Origin: a bacterium
GTDB lineage: Bacteria > Bacillota > Clostridia > Oscillospirales > Acutalibacteraceae
Direction of reading: 5' to 3'
Assembly: GCA_020625635.1 (NCBI GenBank)
Contig: JAHLBL010000061.1
Location: 1 to 8,634 of the forward strand
DNA: 8,634 bases
Made by a program: the position numbers and the translations under genes. The notes below the pieces were generated by a model. The model had not been told where the DNA came from. It searched no databases and saw only the letters and a program-made list of their open reading frames with translations. Below, piece after piece: positions 6,288-8,634 of the stretch (the first letter of the stretch is position 1; the number at the start of each line of letters is the position of its first letter).

Positions 6288-6620
6288 ATGAACGTAGATT
6301 TTAAAGGTTTCAATGAAAATGTCGTTACTTTTGAGGCGACTTCCGCTGTTGAGGAAGGCAATCTTGTAAAGATGAACGGCAACTTCAAGGTCGCGCCCTG
6401 CGCTGAGAACGATAATTTTATCGGCGTATGCGTCGGTGTGCGCGACGGCTACGCGGCTGTACAGCTTTCGGGCTATGTTGAGCTTCCCTTTACGGGAACC
6501 GCCACAGTCGGTATGAAGGGAATCGTGGCGGGATCCGCCTCGGGCGCTATCTGCATCGACGCTGGACAGAAACGCCTTGTTGTGTATGTATCTTCAACAC
6601 GCATAGGACTTATTCTTTAA
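6288..6620 (+). CDS. Small head decoration (capsid cement) protein, DUF2190-like
   Basis: A 110-residue protein rich in Gly, Val and short beta strands, with no signal peptide or membrane segment. The pattern EGNLVKMNGNFKVAPCAEND (23-42) then FIGVCVGVRDGYAAVQLSGY (44-63) and VELPFTGTATVGMKGIVAG (64-82) resembles DUF2190-type phage proteins, thought to bind the outside of the capsid and stabilise the shell. Many such proteins are coded next to the major capsid gene; here it lies between protease and capsid genes, as lambda D lies between C/Nu3 and E. ATG 6288 is fixed by GGAGG at 6277-6281, seven bases upstream overlapping the space after the protease stop. The gap to the capsid gene is 12 bases. 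The family call comes from pattern memory and position, so the role is likely but not certain. Confidence 0.7.
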   Translation: MNVDFKGFNENVVTFEATSAVEEGNLVKMNGNFKVAPCAENDNFIGVCVGVRDGYAAVQLSGYVELPFTGTATVGMKGIVAGSASGAICIDAGQKRLVVYVSSTRIGLIL

Positions 6621-6632
6621 GGAGGAAAAACA

Positions 6633-7643
6633 ATGGCAATTTTTGAAAATCTTACAATTGAAAAGGGTATGTACGGTACAAAGGGCAAAAGCCTTACCGA
6701 CGTGCTTGAATCGCTCGATCCTTCCGCTAATTACGAGGGAACCTCGCTCGAGGGACTCGACGCTTTCGGCAGACAGCTCAAGCGCTTCGACATCAGAGTT
6801 TCGGGCGCGGGAAGCGACTGTGTGGAAAAGTTTTTCCAGACGAGCAACTCCGCGGCGCTCTTCCCCGAGTACATCAGCAGAGCGGTTAAGCAGGGTATGG
6901 AGCAGGCGGACATCATCCCCGATATCGTAGCGACCGTTACCGATATCGAGGGTATGGACTACCGTTCGATCGTATCTACACCTACAGAGGAGGAAAAGGA
7001 GCTTAAGATCGTAGCTGAGGGCGCGATCATCCCCCAGACAGTCGTCAGAACTCAGGAGAACCTCGTTAAGCTTCACAAGCGCGGCAGAATGCTCGTATCC
7101 TCATACGAGGCGCTTCGCTTCCAGAGACTCGATCTCTTTACTGTAACGCTCAATCAGATCGGCGCGTATATCAGACGCGCTCAGCTCAAGGACGCGGTTG
7201 ACGTTCTTATCAACGGAGACGGCAACAGCAACGCCTGCTCAACCGTTTCTACAGATACTTCGGGACAGATCGCCTACGGCGACCTTGTCAACTTCTGGGC
7301 TCAGCTCAGTCCCTATGAGCTCAACGCGATTCTCGCTCCCACGGACGCTATGCAGAAGATCCTCTCCATCACCGAGATGAGAGATTCCTTCGCGGGACTT
7401 AACTTCCAGGCAACCGGCAAGATGGTAACGCCTCTCGGCGCGAACCTCTTCCACGCTCCGTCGATCACGAGCGGTACGGTAATCGGTCTTGACAAGAACT
7501 GCGCGCTTGAGATGGTTCAGGCGGGCGGCATCACAACCGATTACGACAAGCTCATTGACCGTCAGCTCGAGCGTGCCGCGATCAGCGTGACCGCGGGCTT
7601 CGCGAAAATCTTTACAGACGCTTCCAAGGCGCTGTCTTACTAA
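6633..7643 (+). CDS. Major capsid protein, HK97-fold
   Basis: A 336-residue protein expected to form the icosahedral shell. The N-terminal 70 residues are an arm, followed by LFPEYISRAVKQGMEQADII (76-95), a typical opening of the HK97 core. The E-loop region fits 108-150 (MDYRSIVSTP to VKLHKRGRML), the long spine helix fits 163-192 (FQRLDLFTVTLNQIGAYIRR, then a second helix to VLINGDG), and IDRQLERAAISVTAGFAKI (308-326) lies near the end of the P/A domains. NILAPTDAM-like residues (231-240) and GANLFHAPSI (269-278) also fit. There is no long scaffold-like N-terminal delta domain, in agreement with a scaffold supplied by the neighbouring gene. ATG 6633 follows AAGGAGG (6619-6625) closely. Lysine and aspartate positions for HK97-type crosslinking cannot be judged by eye. 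Confidence 0.88.
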   Translation: MAIFENLTIEKGMYGTKGKSLTDVLESLDPSANYEGTSLEGLDAFGRQLKRFDIRVSGAGSDCVEKFFQTSNSAALFPEYISRAVKQGMEQADIIPDIVATVTDIEGMDYRSIVSTPTEEEKELKIVAEGAIIPQTVVRTQENLVKLHKRGRMLVSSYEALRFQRLDLFTVTLNQIGAYIRRAQLKDAVDVLINGDGNSNACSTVSTDTSGQIAYGDLVNFWAQLSPYELNAILAPTDAMQKILSITEMRDSFAGLNFQATGKMVTPLGANLFHAPSITSGTVIGLDKNCALEMVQAGGITTDYDKLIDRQLERAAISVTAGFAKIFTDASKALSY

Positions 7644-7655
7644 AGCGGTGAGACT

Positions 7656-8009
7656 GTGAGCTTTGCGAATACACTCAACCGCTTTAAGCTTCTTTCAGGT
7701 CTTGATGACACCGATTCCGCAAAGTGGGCTCCCGTGCTCAGGGAATCTATGGATTATGTGCGTTCACTCGTAAAGAAGGATACACTCACCGAAAGCGAGG
7801 AACGCCGCATAGACAGCAGCGCGGGTGTTTACGCCTATTACCGCTGGACCGGTTACACAATCGATAACGAAAGAAGCTTCAGAGCGGGCGATATGAGCGT
7901 CACCTTCAACAGCGATAAGCTCAGTCTCGCCGAACAGATGTGGAAGAGCGAGCTTAACTCCCTGTCCGATATTACGGGTGAAAGTCCGTTTGTGTTCAGG
8001 AGGATGTAG
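7656..8009 (+). CDS. Probable head-tail adaptor (connector) protein
   Basis: A 117-residue, mostly helical protein right after the capsid gene, the usual place of the adaptor that docks under the portal ring (HK97 gp6, SPP1 gp15 type). Helices are visible at about 4-14, 24-40, 45-66 (ESEERRIDSSAGVYAYYRW) and 89-102 (LSLAEQMWKSELNSL), and the stretch AGDMSVTF (77-84) could be the loop between them. No catalytic motif, signal peptide or membrane segment is present. Translation starts at GTG 7656; the only upstream signal is weak (GGTGAG at 7647-7652), and no better start is near, so the capsid gene stop 13 bases before may help reinitiation. The family assignment rests on size, helical pattern and order rather than a clear motif. 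Confidence 0.6.
   Translation: MSFANTLNRFKLLSGLDDTDSAKWAPVLRESMDYVRSLVKKDTLTESEERRIDSSAGVYAYYRWTGYTIDNERSFRAGDMSVTFNSDKLSLAEQMWKSELNSLSDITGESPFVFRRM
7998..8003 (+). promoter_or_regulatory. Ribosome binding site that fixes a GTG start inside the end of the adaptor gene
   Basis: AGGAGG at 7998-8003 lies seven bases before GTG at 8011, which directly follows the adaptor stop codon by one base. The earlier in-frame GTG at 7978 has no ribosome binding site and would overlap the adaptor gene. Confidence 0.8.
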
Positions 8010-8010
8010 G

Positions 8011-8355
8011 GTGACTGACTTTAAAAAAATCTTCTCCGAATACGGAGAACCCGTTAGTTTTGAAATTAACGGGGAAACTATTACCGTAAAAGCTTTGCTC
8101 CGACCGCTTCATCATAAAAACAAGACATATTTTATGCCGAAACGTCTGCCGCAGGGATTACTTGACAACAGACATTATCTGCTTCTGGCTCCAGCCGATT
8201 TTTCGGCGGAGCCGCGGCAGATTCTCACCTGCAAAGGCAGGAACTATATGATCCTTTCGCGCGAGGGCTATCGCGTGAAAGGCAGAACAATGTACGTGTG
8301 GGCGGTATTAACCGCCTGCACGGACAGTGCGGAGGACGATTATGACAGTGATTAA
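8011..8355 (+). CDS. Probable head-closure (stopper) protein
   Basis: A 114-residue protein rich in beta strands: VSFEINGETITVKALLRPL (15-33), then KNKTYFMPKRLPQGLLDNRH (37-56), YLLLAPADFS (57-66), and RQILTCKGRNYMILSREGYR (69-88). This pattern of a small barrel with a loop, coded right after the adaptor, fits head-closure proteins of the SPP1 gp16 or related minor head type, which plug the portal channel after packaging and provide the tail docking surface. The acidic C-terminus (EDDYDSD) overlaps the next gene. The start is GTG 8011, set by AGGAGG seven bases before. It contains no motif that would identify it on its own; a tail-completion role is the main alternative. Confidence 0.5.
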   Translation: MTDFKKIFSEYGEPVSFEINGETITVKALLRPLHHKNKTYFMPKRLPQGLLDNRHYLLLAPADFSAEPRQILTCKGRNYMILSREGYRVKGRTMYVWAVLTACTDSAEDDYDSD

Positions 8356-8634
8356 CAGTACGGTTGATAATCTTATAAGAAATATAAAGGATACGGGCAG
8401 CGTCGACGATATCAGGTTCGTCAGGGCTTATAACGCCTCGGAAAAGCAGAAGCCGCTTAGCGGGCTTTGCGCGGTCGTCAGTCTTACTGAGGTCGAGCCG
8501 CGCACGCGGTTCATTTCCGGATTTGCTCCGAACGGACTTCACGGAGAGGTATACAGCGCTTCTCTTAATCTTCGTCTTTACAGTTCGGGGACAGGAGAAC
8601 AGCTTACCGACGCCGCGCTGAGACTTAGCGACGC
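8342..8634 (+). CDS. Probable tail terminator / neck protein, 3' truncated by window end
   Basis: The first 97 residues of a protein that runs off the window. It begins MTVINSTVDNLIRNIKDTG, a short helix, then IRFVRAYNASEKQKPLSGLC, VVSLTEVEPRTRFI and VYSASLNLRLYSSGT, alternating strands and a helix near the end (EQLTDAALRLSD). Position after adaptor and closure genes is where siphoviruses and myoviruses code the tail terminator that caps the tail tube, and the mixed alpha/beta pattern with strand VYSASLNLRLYS is compatible. ATG 8342 is fixed by GGAGG at 8331-8335, six bases before, and the gene overlaps the previous one by 14 bases. No diagnostic motif is visible, so the role is inferred from order. 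Confidence 0.5.
   Translation, partial: MTVINSTVDNLIRNIKDTGSVDDIRFVRAYNASEKQKPLSGLCAVVSLTEVEPRTRFISGFAPNGLHGEVYSASLNLRLYSSGTGEQLTDAALRLSD

Noticed and set aside
5950..6291. 113-residue plus-strand frame overlapping the protease tail
   Set aside because: Low-complexity Arg/Ser/Ala-rich translation with no ribosome binding site. It is a frame shadow of the scaffold-like region, which has better codon use and predicted helices.
6594..7076. 160-residue minus-strand frame opposite the capsid gene start
   Set aside because: Antisense to a clear HK97-type capsid gene; no motif, no terminator and no promoter of its own.
1..8634. CRISPR arrays, insertion sequences, rRNA and riboswitches
   Set aside because: No regularly spaced repeats, transposase motifs, terminal inverted repeats of element size, or conserved RNA sequence were seen. 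The long gene-free leaders are only about 130 and 180 bases.

Overview
The window looks like chromosomal DNA of a Gram-positive, low-to-mid GC bacterium of the Firmicutes, most likely a gut Clostridia of the Ruminococcaceae/Oscillospiraceae type. The reasons are strong AGGAGG-type ribosome binding sites before almost every gene, several TTG and GTG starts, a ClpC-like ATPase tail, and a secreted protein ending in a lysine-rich Fn3-like plus Big2-like module of the kind common in these bacteria. The organism call is an inference from style, not from a marker gene.

Layout. (1) Positions 1-261 are the last 86 codons of a Clp-family AAA+ ATPase, closed by a good intrinsic terminator at 274-308. 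(2) Positions 325-2338 form a self-contained transcription unit: a sigma-A-like promoter, a TTG-started 634-residue secreted protein, and a strong terminator. (3) Positions 2339-2476 are an AT-rich leader with a candidate promoter over a small palindrome and a second hairpin with a T tract. (4) From 2477 to the end runs one tightly packed rightward operon of tailed-phage head genes: small terminase, large terminase, portal, prohead protease with a probable fused scaffold, small head decoration protein, major capsid protein, then three small proteins expected to be the head-tail adaptor, head-closure protein and (cut by the window end) tail terminator. Gaps are -14 to +13 bases, with overlaps at terS/terL, portal/protease and closure/terminator, so translation is probably coupled.

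How the genes work together. TerS recognises the DNA and TerL pumps it through the portal into a procapsid. That procapsid is built from the major capsid protein on a scaffold probably supplied by the C-terminal part of the protease gene, then matured by the protease and stabilised by the decoration protein. The adaptor, closure and terminator proteins seal the portal and join it to a long tail, so a siphovirus or myovirus plan is implied. All key catalytic motifs in terminase and protease are intact.

The most interesting points are a lambda C/Nu3-like nested start that would make a free scaffold from the protease gene, a cysteine/histidine cluster that looks like a zinc knob inside the protease, the regulatory-looking leader before terS, and the fact that the late gene block sits directly against ordinary cellular genes with no integrase, repressor or lysis gene in view. 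That last point leaves open an intact prophage end, a remnant, or a domesticated particle.
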